A DNA stretch of 64,000 nucleotides from Streptomyces asoensis (GTDB lineage Bacteria; Actinomycetota; Actinomycetes; Streptomycetales; Streptomycetaceae), in contig NZ_CP049838.1 in the NCBI RefSeq assembly GCF_013085465.1, forward strand, positions 1,240,001 to 1,304,000. The letters are read 5' to 3'. Below, in pieces: positions 24,825 to 33,735 of the stretch (its first letter is position 1; the number at the start of each line of letters is the position of its first letter). The position numbers were made by a program, and so were the translations under genes. A model generated the notes under the pieces. The model saw only the letters and a program-made list of their open reading frames with translations, was not told the DNA's origin and made no database searches.

Positions 24825-24945
24825 CACGAGCAGCGGATTCAGTCCGTTTACCCAAAGTCCCGAATCCGCACGCCCGCTGAGACGTTTTCACAGGTCACAG
24901 GCCCGCACTGTGGGGCGGGTTGGACTCGAACCCACGGCCGCCGGA
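24825..24945. repeat. Left boundary repeat of the arsenic island, with tRNA 3'-half-like sequence
   Basis: A segment of about 120 bp is repeated in direct orientation at 33736-33860. The first 24 bp (CACGAGCAGCGG, continuing to AGTCCGTT) are identical. The last part, read on the minus strand as GGACTCATAATCC, GGTTCGAGTCC and CCCGCCCCAC, looks like the anticodon arm (anticodon CAU), T-arm and acceptor 3' strand of a tRNA. The 5' half of the tRNA is absent. This is what an integrative-element attachment site leaves behind. The rest of the 550-bp gap before the next gene, to 25168, has no supported gene. Confidence 0.65.
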
Positions 24946-25168
24946 TTATGAGTCCTTTGAGGATCTTGGCGGTCCTTGCCGATTCACGCCGTTCTTGCAG
25001 GTCAGACGTGCTGATCAATGTCAGCCCTGTCTGGTGCTTGTCGACCTGCCCCTGTCCTGGTGGCCCCGCAATGGCCCCTGACGGTCCTTGAGGCGAACCC
25101 TCGTCACAGCAGCCGCCGCGCCCACCCAGTTCAGCCATGAAGACGGAACCTTCGCACAGCGGAGTCCG

Positions 25169-26443
25169 TTACCGACGCGAGCTGCTCCACCCCTTGTACC
25201 TGGGTGGAGCATCGGCCCCCTGACACGGCCGTGGTGGCCTGGTCGCGGTGGCGATGAGGGCGGCGCAGCCTGAGATTACTGCGAGCAACGCGAACAGGTG
25301 CGGGTATCCGCCGAAGGGTGCTGCGAGGGCGGCACCCGCGAACGGTGCGAGGGCTGCGGCTGTGGTTGCCGGAGCCGTGAGGAGCCCGGACAGGTGGCCG
25401 TAGTGGCTGGTGCCCCATCGGTCGGTGACGGCCGTGGCCTGGAGCAGGGTGAGGTTGCCACGGACCATCCCGGCCGCGATCGAGAGGGCGATCAGGAGGG
25501 CGTACGGGCCCGGGACGATGGCGAACGCGGCGGTTGTCATGCCACCGAGCGCGAGGAGAGCGACCGTTCGCGCGGTGCTTCCGATATGGCGGGCGAGGGT
25601 GGCGTACAGCGTGCGGCCGAGCGTCTGGCCGGCGCCGCCGAGGCCGAGCGCCCAAGCGGCCTGGGTCGTGCTGTAGCCGCGATCGAGGAGCAGCGGTACC
25701 AGGGCGACGACCACGGCATACATCGCGAACGACGAGAGCGTGAGGGCAGCGGCCAGCAGCCAGAAGGTGCGGCTGCGCGCGACTGCCGCCGTACCGCCGA
25801 CCAGGCTGGTGGAAGGGCGCGGAGCCTTGGGCCAGGGGCCACGCAGGGCCAGAGCGTGGGCGGGGACCGTCACGGCCGCCAGTACGGCGGCCAGCAGTAG
25901 GTAGGTGGTCCGCCAGCTGAAGTGGTCGGCGAGTAGGGCCGTCAGGGGTGCGAAGACGGTGGAGGCGAGGCCTCCGGCCAGCGTGACGATCGTCAGTGCG
26001 CGGATGTGGTCCGGGGCCCACCAGCGGGTGAGTGCGGCAAAGGCGGGCTGATAGAACGTCGAGGCCATGGCGAGTCCGGCCAGCGTCCAACCCGCGAAGA
26101 AGACCGCCGGATTGGGGGCGGCGGCCACGATCACCAGGCTCAGTGCGCCGAGGACCGATCCTGCGGTCATGACGAGACGCGGACCGCGCTGGTCCAGGAT
26201 GCGGCCCACGCGAATGCCCGCGAGGGCGGAGACGACCAGGGCCAGGGAGAACGCCGCGGTGGTTGTGCCTGCGGACCATCCGGTCCGGGAGGTGATCTCC
26301 GGGTTGAGTACCGGGAAGGCGTAGTAGACGATGCCCCAGCTCGTGATCTGGGTGGCGCAGAGCGCCGGCAGGGCGGCACGGGGCCGCGACCGGTCCCCTG
26401 TTCCGGTCGCGGCCCCGTCAGTGAGGGCGTGGAGGTCGGTCAC
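25169..26443 (-). CDS. MFS transporter of the arsenic island
   Basis: A 424-aa major facilitator protein with about 12 hydrophobic segments, for example ITSWGIVYYAFPVLNPE, AAFSLALVVSALAGIRVGRILDQRGPR (with the MFS loop 2-3 motif) and FWLLAAALTLSSFAMYAVVVALVPLLL. The GTG at 26443 overlaps the stop of the upstream flavoprotein (GTGA), so the two are translationally coupled. Efflux of an arsenic species modified by the flavoprotein is a reasonable inference, since no ArsB or Acr3 pump is present. It is not a clear ArsJ or ArsP. Confidence 0.88.
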   Translation of the reverse strand: MTDLHALTDGAATGTGDRSRPRAALPALCATQITSWGIVYYAFPVLNPEITSRTGWSAGTTTAAFSLALVVSALAGIRVGRILDQRGPRLVMTAGSVLGALSLVIVAAAPNPAVFFAGWTLAGLAMASTFYQPAFAALTRWWAPDHIRALTIVTLAGGLASTVFAPLTALLADHFSWRTTYLLLAAVLAAVTVPAHALALRGPWPKAPRPSTSLVGGTAAVARSRTFWLLAAALTLSSFAMYAVVVALVPLLLDRGYSTTQAAWALGLGGAGQTLGRTLYATLARHIGSTARTVALLALGGMTTAAFAIVPGPYALLIALSIAAGMVRGNLTLLQATAVTDRWGTSHYGHLSGLLTAPATTAAALAPFAGAALAAPFGGYPHLFALLAVISGCAALIATATRPPRPCQGADAPPRYKGWSSSRR

Positions 26444-27837
26444 GAGCCGCAGCAACCGCCCGCCTGGTTCTGCTCGTCCGACTCGACGGCCGGGACGGTA
26501 CCGATCTGGACGAGAGCGGGCGCGGGCGCGCAGCACCCTCCGGCGTCCTGGTCGGCCTCGGGGGCGTCGAACAGTCCGGCGCCGCCGCACACTCCGGTCT
26601 CCGGGAGGGTGAGTTCGACGCGGTCGGCGGATTCCAGGTCGCCGGCAATAGCGGCTGCGACGGATCGGACCTGCTCATAACCGGTCATCGCCAGGAACGT
26701 CGGGGCGCGGCCGTAGGACTTCATCCCGACCAGGTAGATGCCCTGTTCGGGGTGGGACAGTTCGCGGTGACCGTGCGGGTAGACGGTGCCGCACGAGTGC
26801 TGGTTGGGGTCGATCAGCGGTGCCAACTCGACCGGGGCCTGGAGGCGCTCGTCCAGGTTCAGTCGGACCTCGGAGAGGAAGGACAGGTCGGGGCGGAACC
26901 CGGTCAGCACGATGACCTCGTCCACCGGCTCCAGCCGTCGGCCGTCCTCGGCGATCAGGACCAGGCGGCCGCTGTCGTCGCGCTCGATGGCGTCGGTGCG
27001 GAAGCCCGTGACCGCGTCGGCGTGGCCGTCGTCCACCGCGGCCTTCGCCGCCAGGCCCAGGGCACCGCGGGCGGGAAGCTGGTCGGCCGAGCCACCGCCG
27101 AAGGTGGAACCGGAGATGCCACGGCGCAGGACCCAGACCGCCTTCGTGCCCGTGCCGTCGTCGGCCTTGGCGAGGTCGGCCAGGTAGGCGAGCGCGGTGA
27201 AGGCGGACGCTCCGGAGCCGATGACCGCTGTGCGCCTGCCTGCGTGGCGGGCCCGGGCGGCGGGGTCCTTCAGGTCGGGGACCTGGTAGGTGACGCGGTC
27301 GGCCGCTGCCTTCTCGCCGAGGGCGGGCAGTCCGCTGGCACCGGCCGGGGAGGGCGTGGTCCAGGTGCCGGACGCGTCGATCACCGCGCGGGCGAAGATC
27401 CGCTCCTCCCGGCCGTCGGCGTACTCGACGTGCACGACGAAGGGCTGGCTCTCGCGGTCGGCGTCGACGATGCGATCGCGGCCGGTCCGCGAAACGCCGG
27501 TCACGGTCGCGCCGAATCGGACACGCTCGCCGAGGACCTCGGCGAGGGGCTCCAGGTACTGCCCCGCCCAGTCGCCGCCGGACGGGTAGGTCGCCGGGTC
27601 GGGCCTGATCCAGCCGGTCGGAGCAAGCAGCTTCTCGGCGGTCGGGTCGACCACCTCGCCCCAGGTGGAGAACAGCTTCACGTGTGACCACTCCCGCACC
27701 GCTGATCCCGCGGCCGGTCCGGTCTCCAGGACGAGCGGCTCCAGGCCCTGGTCGACGAGGTGAGCGGCGGCGGCAAGACCGGCGGGACCGGCTCCGACCA
27801 CGACGACGGGCAGCTCGGTAGGGGCAGGCGCGTTCAC
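26440..27837 (-). CDS. ArsO-like FAD/NAD(P)-dependent oxidoreductase with C-terminal Cys pairs
   Basis: 465 aa from a GTG with an AAGGAG site. It has an FAD-binding GAGPAGLAAAAHL, a second Rossmann motif GSGASAFTALAYL and a late IYLVGMKSYGRAPTFLAMTGYEQ. These mark it as a flavin monooxygenase/TrkA-like oxidoreductase often encoded in actinobacterial ars clusters. The last ~50 residues have several thiols: VCGGAGLF, GGCCAPAP and the terminal GGCCGS. Vicinal cysteines can bind As(III) or other soft metals. The gene leads an operon with the MFS transporter and is probably repressed by the ArsR at 28797 through palindromes at 27854-27930. Confidence 0.85.
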   Translation of the reverse strand: MNAPAPTELPVVVVGAGPAGLAAAAHLVDQGLEPLVLETGPAAGSAVREWSHVKLFSTWGEVVDPTAEKLLAPTGWIRPDPATYPSGGDWAGQYLEPLAEVLGERVRFGATVTGVSRTGRDRIVDADRESQPFVVHVEYADGREERIFARAVIDASGTWTTPSPAGASGLPALGEKAAADRVTYQVPDLKDPAARARHAGRRTAVIGSGASAFTALAYLADLAKADDGTGTKAVWVLRRGISGSTFGGGSADQLPARGALGLAAKAAVDDGHADAVTGFRTDAIERDDSGRLVLIAEDGRRLEPVDEVIVLTGFRPDLSFLSEVRLNLDERLQAPVELAPLIDPNQHSCGTVYPHGHRELSHPEQGIYLVGMKSYGRAPTFLAMTGYEQVRSVAAAIAGDLESADRVELTLPETGVCGGAGLFDAPEADQDAGGCCAPAPALVQIGTVPAVESDEQNQAGGCCGS

Positions 27838-27853
27838 GGCGACTCCTTGCTTG

Positions 27854-27930
27854 TTTCGACATCTGTCGATGGCTTGCGCGGCCCAGCATGGCACCTGTAT
27901 CGATGAGCGTCAACATAGACATTCATCGAA
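27854..27930. promoter_or_regulatory. ArsR-type operator region before the flavoprotein gene
   Basis: Two elements are visible. CGACATCTGTCG at 27857-27868 is an inverted repeat (CGACA/TGTCG). A longer one at 27900-27929 has TCGATGA and TCATCGA arms around the core GTCAACATAGAC. The same 12-bp core occurs at 28783-28794 over the arsR start. Shared sites imply joint control by that ArsR. Confidence 0.55.
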
Positions 27931-27944
27931 ACTGTGCGGATTCC

Positions 27945-28753
27945 TTCGTGGCACACACCGACGTCGTCGTCATCGGGGCGGTCAGTCCGGACTCGCCACG
28001 GCTCATGCGCTCCTGCGGCAAGGCCTACGGCCGGTGGTGCTGGAAGCGTCCGAACAAACGGCCGGTTCGCGGCCGCGCCACGACGACAGCCTCACCCTCT
28101 TCTCGCCCGCTCGGTACAGCTCCCTGCCCGGCCTGGCGTTCCTTCACGCGGCGGAGTACCGTCGGCCCGGCCTGTTCGCCGGGCAGAGGGTGGTGGTGGC
28201 AGGAGCGGGCAACTCTGCCGTGCAGATCGCCGCCGAGCCGGCCCGCACCGCGCGCGTCACGCTCGCCAGTCGGGCACCGGTGAAGTTCGCCGCTCAACGC
28301 ATCCTCGGCCGTGACCTGCACTTCTGGTTCAGGCGCACCAACTTGGACACGGCTCGACCCGGCCGCTTCATGCGCACCCCTCCCACGCAGTTGGTGATCG
28401 ATGACGGCCGTTACCGCGCCGCGCCCACATCCGGGGCCCCGGAGAGGCGGCCCGTGTTCACCGGCATCGACGGCTCGAAGGCCATCTGGTCGGACGGGAG
28501 TCGCGAGGAGGTCGACGCGATCGTGACGGCGCCGGGCTATTGACCGGACCTGCCCTACCTCGCCGGTCTCGACGGCGCCCTGGACGTCACCGGCCACCCG
28601 CGGCTTCGCGAAGGCATTGCCGCCTCCATCCCCGGGCCGGCCTTCGTCGGTCTGGAGTGGCAGCGGAGCCTCTCGTCCGATTCGCCGCGAGGCGTGGGCC
28701 GGGACGCGGCCCGGGTGGCCCGCCGCCTGGCCGCTGATCATGCGTACCGCTGA
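27945..28753 (+). pseudogene. Decayed ArsO-type flavin monooxygenase
   Basis: Pieces of a flavin-dependent monooxygenase can be read in sequence: HTDVVVIG, then after a frameshift at about 27976 SGLATAHALLRQGLRPVVLE and SLTLFSPARYSSLPGLAF. An internal deletion fuses this to HAAEYRRPGLFAGQRVVVAGAGNSAVQIA. The frame then runs to an in-frame TGA at about 28543 in APGY-stop-PDLPYLAGL, and continues to ERQ-like LEWQRSLSSDS and RRLAAD. The frameshift, deletion and nonsense codon show it is dead. Full-length relatives of this protein belong to Streptomyces ars operons (ArsO). Confidence 0.8.
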
Positions 28754-28772
28754 GCGACCCTCCCCCGCTTGG

Positions 28773-28804
28773 TTCGACATGTGTCAACATAGACGCATGT
28801 CGAA
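28773..28804. promoter_or_regulatory. ArsR operator overlapping the arsR start codon
   Basis: Perfect 9-bp arms TTCGACATG and CATGTCGAA flank the core TGTCAACATAGACG, and the right arm contains the arsR ATG. Binding here would block both transcription and translation initiation. The site suggests a leaderless or very short-leader transcript. Confidence 0.65.
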
Positions 28805-29165
28805 CATCAAGGCGTTGCCGCTACTGGAGCCAGAGGTTGCCGAGGGCGTCGTGCCGTGCTGCCCGCCGCTCACCGAGCGCCCCCTGACGGCCGAGGAGGC
28901 CGAACGGACCGCCGCGATGTTCAAGGCACTCGGCGACCCGGTGCGGCTCCGGCTGTTCTCGCTGGTCGCCTCACACGAGGGCGGGGAAGCGTGCGTGTGC
29001 GACATCTCCGACGTCGGAGTCTCGCAGCCGACCGTGTCCCACCACCTCAAGAAGCTCAAGGCGGCCGGCCTGCTCACCTCCGAGCGGCGCGGCACCTGGG
29101 TCTACTACCGGGTGGAGCCGTCGGTGGTGGCCGCGATGGGGCAGATGCTCGGCTCCCTGGGCTAA
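28797..29165 (+). CDS. arsR: ArsR-family metalloregulator
   Basis: A 122-aa winged-helix repressor. The DNA-binding part includes FKALGDPVRLRLFSLVA, VSQPTVSHHLKKLKAAGLL and the wing GTWVYYRVEP. Candidate As(III) ligands are Cys21-Cys22 near the N-terminus (VVPCCPPL) and Cys66/Cys68 in ACVCDI, which is the classical ELCVCDL position. It faces the flavoprotein/MFS operon, with the decayed ArsO in between. Its start lies inside a palindromic operator whose core recurs before the flavoprotein gene, so it is likely autoregulatory and controls both units. Confidence 0.92.
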   Translation: MSNIKALPLLEPEVAEGVVPCCPPLTERPLTAEEAERTAAMFKALGDPVRLRLFSLVASHEGGEACVCDISDVGVSQPTVSHHLKKLKAAGLLTSERRGTWVYYRVEPSVVAAMGQMLGSLG

Positions 29166-29258
29166 GGCCTTCGAACGGACCATGCGGACGGCACAGGCGG
29201 AAATCGGCGGCAACCCCGGACGGACCGCCGCCGATCACCGCCGCCTACTTCCTGCGGG

Positions 29259-30050
29259 TCATTCGGCGGACCGCGCCGGGCGGAATATGAGGGCCACCAG
29301 GCCCAAGCCGACCACGCCACCGATGAGTTGCGCGCCCACGAAGCCTGCGATGGAGCCGGGTGCGATACCCGCGAAGGTGTCGGAGAAGGTGCGCCCGATC
29401 GTCACCGCGGGGTTGGCGAACGACGTGGACGAGGTGAACCAGTACGCGGCGCCGATGTACGAGGCGACCGCGACGGGTGCGAAGCGGAGTTGGCCGGTGC
29501 GGGCCAGGCCGAAGATCAGCAGGACCAGGCCGGCGGTGGCCACCACCTCGCCCAGCAGGAGATTCCCGGCCGAGCGGTCGTGGGTGGACCACTCCACCAA
29601 CGGCTTGCCGAACATCGCGTCGGCCAGGACCGCACCGGCGATCGCTCCGACTACCTGCGCGGGGACGTAGACAGCCGCCTCGCGGCCCGTGACGCCGTCG
29701 CCGCCCCGCCGCGCCGTCCACCACTCGGCCAGCGTGACCACGGGGTTGAAGTGGGCCCCCGAGACCGGGCCCAGCAGCAGGATCAGGACGCCGAGGCCGA
29801 AGACCGTGGCGATCGAGTCGGCCAGCAGTTGCACACCGACATCGCGGGTCAGCTCGGTGGCCTGGATGCCGGAGCCGATCACGACGGCGACCAGGAGGGC
29901 GGTGCCGATGAACTCGGCCGTCGCCCTGGCGGTCAGCGGCGTGCGGGGCGGGGTGGCACCCGGGGCGGGCTGCGGGCCGTGGCCCGTCACGGCGGAGGCG
30001 ACGGCGGCCTCCCCGGCTCTGTCGTTCTCGGTGGCCTCGGTGGCGGTCAA
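29259..30050 (-). CDS. MIP-family aquaporin/aquaglyceroporin of the arsenic island
   Basis: A 263-aa channel with six hydrophobic helices and the two half-helix signature motifs SGAHFNPVVT and SFANPAVT. The first has NPV in place of NPA. The N-terminus is a soluble Pro-rich stretch. Start is a TTG at 30050 with AGGAGT five bases upstream; no better start is seen. In other bacteria an aquaporin next to arsC (AqpS) lets arsenite leave down its gradient after arsenate reduction. The same job fits here, because no active arsenite pump is present. It lies 48 bp downstream of the second ArsR and is co-transcribed with it. Confidence 0.9.
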   Translation of the reverse strand: MTATEATENDRAGEAAVASAVTGHGPQPAPGATPPRTPLTARATAEFIGTALLVAVVIGSGIQATELTRDVGVQLLADSIATVFGLGVLILLLGPVSGAHFNPVVTLAEWWTARRGGDGVTGREAAVYVPAQVVGAIAGAVLADAMFGKPLVEWSTHDRSAGNLLLGEVVATAGLVLLIFGLARTGQLRFAPVAVASYIGAAYWFTSSTSFANPAVTIGRTFSDTFAGIAPGSIAGFVGAQLIGGVVGLGLVALIFRPARSAE

Positions 30051-30098
30051 CAGGACTCCTCGGTGCGTGCGACGGCGACGGCGAAGACGGCCGCCGGG

Positions 30099-30413
30099 TC
30101 AGGGGCAGGACCGCTTGACGTTGTTCTCGGTGGTGGCGCGCGCCGTCTCGGCGAGAGCGGCGAACTGTCCCGCGAGAGAGGCGATGACATCGGGCTTGAG
30201 CCGGTAGTAGGTGAACCGGCCGCACGGCTCCGTCTCCACGACCCCGGCCTCGCGCAGCACCTTCAGATGGTTGGAGAGGTTGGTCTGTCTGACCCCGGTC
30301 TCCTCGATCAGGTGCGTGCTGCACAGCGTCTCCTTGGCGAGCAGGGTGACGATCTGGAGCCGGACCGGGTCCGCGAGAACCCGCATCAGATCAGTGTCGA
30401 CTGACATCATCAT
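30099..30413 (-). CDS. Second ArsR/SmtB-family metalloregulator
   Basis: A 104-aa repressor with LMRVLADPVRLQIVTLLA, the helix-turn-helix GVRQTNLSNHLKVLREAGVV and the wing GRFTYYRLKPD. Cysteines occur in KETLCSTHL, TEPCGRF and the C-terminal RSCP, which could bind As(III) or another soft metal. Three in-frame Met codons begin it (30413, 30410, 30407). It is divergent from the arsC-type genes and upstream of the aquaporin. Direct repeats GGCTGATAC at 30415 and 30439 cover its start region. Confidence 0.9.
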   Translation of the reverse strand: MMMSVDTDLMRVLADPVRLQIVTLLAKETLCSTHLIEETGVRQTNLSNHLKVLREAGVVETEPCGRFTYYRLKPDVIASLAGQFAALAETARATTENNVKRSCP

Positions 30414-30414
30414 G

Positions 30415-30447
30415 GGCTGATACTGTCACATCACTCCAGGCTGATAC
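30415..30447. promoter_or_regulatory. Direct-repeat operator between arsR2 and the arsenate reductase genes
   Basis: GGCTGATAC occurs at 30415-30423 and again at 30439-30447, a 24-bp spacing that places both on the same helix face within about two turns. The location is the divergent promoter of the ArsR/aquaporin and ArsC operons. Confidence 0.55.
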
Positions 30448-30516
30448 CAGCCCGGGGTGATCCTTGGGACCCGCATCCCCACGCACGTGGAGACCCATGC
30501 CCCGAAGGGGGATCCC

Positions 30517-31149
30517 ATGACCGCTCCGCCCCCAGTCCTGCCTGACGATCACCTGGCCTCAGGCATCGCCCGTCTCGCCCCGCGCTACCGCGGGCGCTTC
30601 TCCCCGCAGACCATCCAGCGCCTGGTCATCGACTCCTACGAGCGCCTCGCCGAGAGCGCCCGTGTCCGCACTCACCTCGTGGTACCGGCCGAGCACCTCG
30701 CCACCGACCGGCTGGACGCGCTCGCCCACATCGAGGGCGCGCCGGGCAGCGGGCTGCCGGGGGTGCTGTTCGTGTGCAGCCACAACGCAGGCCGCTCCCA
30801 GATGGCGGCCGCCCTGCTCGCCCACCGCGCGGGCGGTCACGTCGTCGTCTCGTCGGCGGGCACGTTCCCCGCAGCCGAGGTCGAGCCGGTTGTCGCGCAG
30901 GTGCTGATCGAGGCCGGTGTGAACCTTGCGGACGCGTTTCCCAAGCCGCTGACGAGCGAAGTCGTGCGGGCCGCCGACATCGTCATCACCATGGGCTGTG
31001 GGGATGCGTGCCCCGTACTGCCCGGCCGCCGCTACCTGGACTGGCCGGTCACCGACCCCGAGGGCGCCCCGATTGCCGTCGTACGCGGCATCCGCGACGA
31101 GATCGACGCCCACATCACCGGACTGCTCGCCTCGCTGTCGAGCATCTGA
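30517..31149 (+). CDS. Arsenate reductase/LMW phosphatase-fold protein with helical N-terminal domain
   Basis: A 210-aa protein. Residues 1-75 form a helical domain (ASGIARLAPRYRGRFSPQTIQRLVIDSYERLAE, in parts). It is followed by a low-molecular-weight tyrosine-phosphatase fold with the CX5R loop [26 protein letters not shown] and [23 protein letters not shown]. The same catalytic elements are found in the following ArsC, so arsenate reduction is likely. The ATG at 30517 follows GGGGG. The extra N-terminal domain is known in some actinobacterial homologues, with unclear role. Confidence 0.85.
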   Translation: MTAPPPVLPDDHLASGIARLAPRYRGRFSPQTIQRLVIDSYERLAESARVRTHLVVPAEHLATDRLDALAHIEGAPGSGLPGVLFVCSHNAGRSQMAAALLAHRAGGHVVVSSAGTFPAAEVEPVVAQVLIEAGVNLADAFPKPLTSEVVRAADIVITMGCGDACPVLPGRRYLDWPVTDPEGAPIAVVRGIRDEIDAHITGLLASLSSI

Positions 31150-31197
31150 ACCCGACTGCCGTACACGCATCTTGATCGATTCACGAAGGAAGAACCG

Positions 31198-31617
31198 ATG
31201 TCCTCCAGCCCGCTCGCCTCGGTGCTGTTCGTCTGCGTCCACAACGCCGGCCGGTCGCAGATGGCCGCCGGATTCCTGTCCCACCTCGCGGGCGACCGGA
31301 TCGAGGTCCGCTCGGCCGGCTCCATCCCGGGTGACCAGGTCAACCCGGCCGCGGTCGAGGCCATGAAGGAAGTCGGCGTCGACATCGCCGACGCCAAGCC
31401 GAAGGTCCTGACCACGGAAGCCGTTCAGGCGTCCGACTACGTCATCACCATGGGCTGCGGCGACGCCTGCCCGATCTTCCCCGGCAAGAAGTACCTCGAC
31501 TGGGCCCTGGAGGACCCGGCCGGCAAGGGCGTCGAGTCCGTGCGCCCGATCCGCGACGAGATCAAGACCCGCATCGAGGCTCTGATCGCCGAGATCGACG
31601 CCAAGCAGGAGGCGTGA
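31198..31617 (+). CDS. arsC: Arsenate reductase
   Basis: A 139-aa LMW-phosphatase-type arsenate reductase. Cys13 and Arg19 form the CX5R phosphate loop ([10 protein letters not shown]). Further cysteines Cys87 and Cys91 in [10 protein letters not shown] are candidates for the relay disulfide. The Asp in [11 protein letters not shown] is the conserved general acid region. The downstream thioredoxin reductase, which overlaps its stop codon by GTGA, suggests reduction through thioredoxin, although mycothiol-linked homologues exist in actinobacteria. It converts As(V) to As(III). Confidence 0.93.
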   Translation: MSSSPLASVLFVCVHNAGRSQMAAGFLSHLAGDRIEVRSAGSIPGDQVNPAAVEAMKEVGVDIADAKPKVLTTEAVQASDYVITMGCGDACPIFPGKKYLDWALEDPAGKGVESVRPIRDEIKTRIEALIAEIDAKQEA

Positions 31618-32603
31618 CCTCCGTGACCGACACCGGCATACGCGAGGTCATCGTCATCGGCTCCGGTCCCGCCGGATACACCGCCGCCCTCTATACCGCC
31701 CGGGCCCAGCTCAAGCCGCTCGTCTTCGGCGGCGCGATCTTCGTCGGCGGGTCGCTCACCACGACGACCGAAGTAGAGAACTTCCCCGGCTTCCCCGAGG
31801 GCATCGACGGCCCGGACCTCATGCTGAACATGCGGGCGCAGGCGGAGCGGTTCGGTGCGGAGATCGTCGAAGACGATGTCGTCTCCGTCGACCTGCTCGG
31901 CCGGATCAAGGAGGTCACCGACTCCGCCGGCACCGTCCACCGCGCCAGGACGGTGATCGTCGCGACCGGTTCCGGTTACCGCAAGCTCGGCCTGCCGAAC
32001 GAGGAGGAGCTGTCCGGCCGGGGCGTGTCCTGGTGCGCGACCTGTGACGGCTTCTTCTTCCGCGACCGCGACATCGTGGTCGTCGGCGGCGGTGACACCG
32101 CGATGGAGGAGGCCACCTTCCTCACCCGCTTCGCCCGCTCGGTCACCGTCGTCCACCGTCGCTCCGCCCTGCGCGCCTCCCAGGTCATGCAGAACCGCGC
32201 GTTCGCCGACGACAAGATCTCGTTCGCGTTCGACAGCGAAATCGCCGAGATCAAGGAGAGCAACGGCATGCTCGGCGGCGTCGTCCTGCGCGACGTCTTC
32301 ACCGGCGCCACCCGCGACCTGGACGCGACCGGCCTGTTCATCGCCATCGGCCACGACCCGCGCACCGAGCTGTTCGAAGACCAGCTGGCCTTGGACGGGG
32401 ACGGCTACCTCACGGTGCAGTCCCCCAGCACGCGCACGAACATCCCGGGCGTCTTCGCCGCCGGCGACGTCGTCGACCACACCTACCGTCAGGCCATCAC
32501 CGCCGCTGCCAGCGGCTGCGCGGCCGCCCTGGACGCCGAGCGATACCTTGCCTCGCACACGGCGGGCGAACCCGGACCAGAGCTGGTCGCCGTCTCGGCG
32601 TAG
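31614..32603 (+). CDS. Thioredoxin reductase (ArsT-like)
   Basis: A 329-aa FAD/NADPH disulfide reductase. It has the FAD motif [16 protein letters not shown], the redox pair Cys141-Ala-Thr-Cys144 (WCATCDGFF), the NADPH motif [11 protein letters not shown] and the closing [23 protein letters not shown]. The GTG at 31614 overlaps arsC; a second GTG nine bases later is also possible. Streptomyces ars operons are known to include a trxB-type gene called arsT. It probably recycles the reductant for the two ArsC proteins. Confidence 0.92.
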   Translation: MTSVTDTGIREVIVIGSGPAGYTAALYTARAQLKPLVFGGAIFVGGSLTTTTEVENFPGFPEGIDGPDLMLNMRAQAERFGAEIVEDDVVSVDLLGRIKEVTDSAGTVHRARTVIVATGSGYRKLGLPNEEELSGRGVSWCATCDGFFFRDRDIVVVGGGDTAMEEATFLTRFARSVTVVHRRSALRASQVMQNRAFADDKISFAFDSEIAEIKESNGMLGGVVLRDVFTGATRDLDATGLFIAIGHDPRTELFEDQLALDGDGYLTVQSPSTRTNIPGVFAAGDVVDHTYRQAITAAASGCAAALDAERYLASHTAGEPGPELVAVSA

Positions 32604-32732
32604 TGCCGCAGCGGTTGTTCACCACCTTCGGGAGGCGGTTGGATCAGGCCGGGTCGATGTTCACGAAACCGAGAGGCACCCGATCCGGAGCCTGCTCGCG
32701 GCGTATCGGGACGGTGGTCTCCCAAGGGGGCT

Positions 32733-33518
32733 GTGGTGGCGTGGTCAACGGGGTTGCTCGGGTTCGTTGCCGGGCTCCTGATATCGGTGGCCACCTCGCC
32801 CGTCGGGGTGTCCGGAGCGGTCTTTCTGCTGCCCGTTCAGGTCAGCGTCCTGGGTGTGCCGAGTCCGGCGGTGACGCCGACGAACCTGCTGTACAACGTG
32901 GTGGCCGGCCCCGGCGCTCTCCTGCGCTACTGGCGGGCCGGGCGGCTGGGAGGACCACTGACCCGTCTGCTCATCGCGGGTACTGTGCCCGGCGTCGTGA
33001 TCGGCGCTGTGATCCGAGTCTTCGCCGTTCCCGGCCCACGGATCTTCCGCCTTCTCATCGCCGCGTTGCTGCTGCCGCTCGGACTGTGGCTGGGGCTGCG
33101 GACCGTGCTCCCGGCACCAGTCCACGCCATTCGCCGGCCATCGCCTCGCGCAACGAGGGCCCTCGCCTTGTCCGTTGGGGTCGCCGGGGGCATCTACGGG
33201 ATCGGGGGCGGCTCTTTGCTCGGCCCGATCCTCGTCGGCCGCGGAGTACCTGTGGCCGCCGTCGCGCCGGCCGCTCTGGCCTCCACGTTCGTGACATCCG
33301 TCGTCGGCGCGGCCACCTACGCGCTGCTCTCCCTGGCCGCCACAGGCGATGTCGCTCCCGACTGGTCGCTGGGCCTGTCCTGCGGCCTCGGAGGCCTGGT
33401 CGGCGGGTATCTCGGCGCTCGCCTCCAACCTCACCTGCCCGACACCGCACTCCGGCTCCTGCTGGGCACCCTCGCCACCGGCATCGGCACGCTCTACGCC
33501 ATACAGATCCTGGACTGA
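32733..33518 (+). CDS. TauE/SafE family permease
   Basis: A 261-aa membrane protein with about eight hydrophobic segments and the family's glycine-rich repeats (SPVGVSGAVFLLPVQVSVLG; VAGGIYGIGGGSLLGPIL). The family exports anions such as sulfite or sulfonates. Here it closes the arsenic island, so it may export an arsenic or sulfur oxyanion; this is inferred from position only. The start codon is GTG at 32733. Confidence 0.85.
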   Translation: MVAWSTGLLGFVAGLLISVATSPVGVSGAVFLLPVQVSVLGVPSPAVTPTNLLYNVVAGPGALLRYWRAGRLGGPLTRLLIAGTVPGVVIGAVIRVFAVPGPRIFRLLIAALLLPLGLWLGLRTVLPAPVHAIRRPSPRATRALALSVGVAGGIYGIGGGSLLGPILVGRGVPVAAVAPAALASTFVTSVVGAATYALLSLAATGDVAPDWSLGLSCGLGGLVGGYLGARLQPHLPDTALRLLLGTLATGIGTLYAIQILD

Positions 33519-33735
33519 CCACACATGGCTCAGCCCTGATGAACGCGGTGCGCCCTCCGTGGGACCGTTGCCACTTCGGGCCGTTCCCCGGCCCCTGTAC
33601 GGCCCCCGTACGGCCCCTGGGTCTTGGGGCGCCCCTCAGAGCAGTCGCCCGGACCGCGAGCGGCACCCTTGAACACCAACTCCGCCGCGGGTCAGAGGGG
33701 TTTGATCTCCTCGGAACGCTGCCGAACTCCAAACC

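Noticed and set aside
24905..24960. A complete tRNA gene
   Set aside because: Only the 3' half (anticodon arm, T-arm and acceptor 3' strand) is recognisable; the D-arm and acceptor 5' strand are missing.
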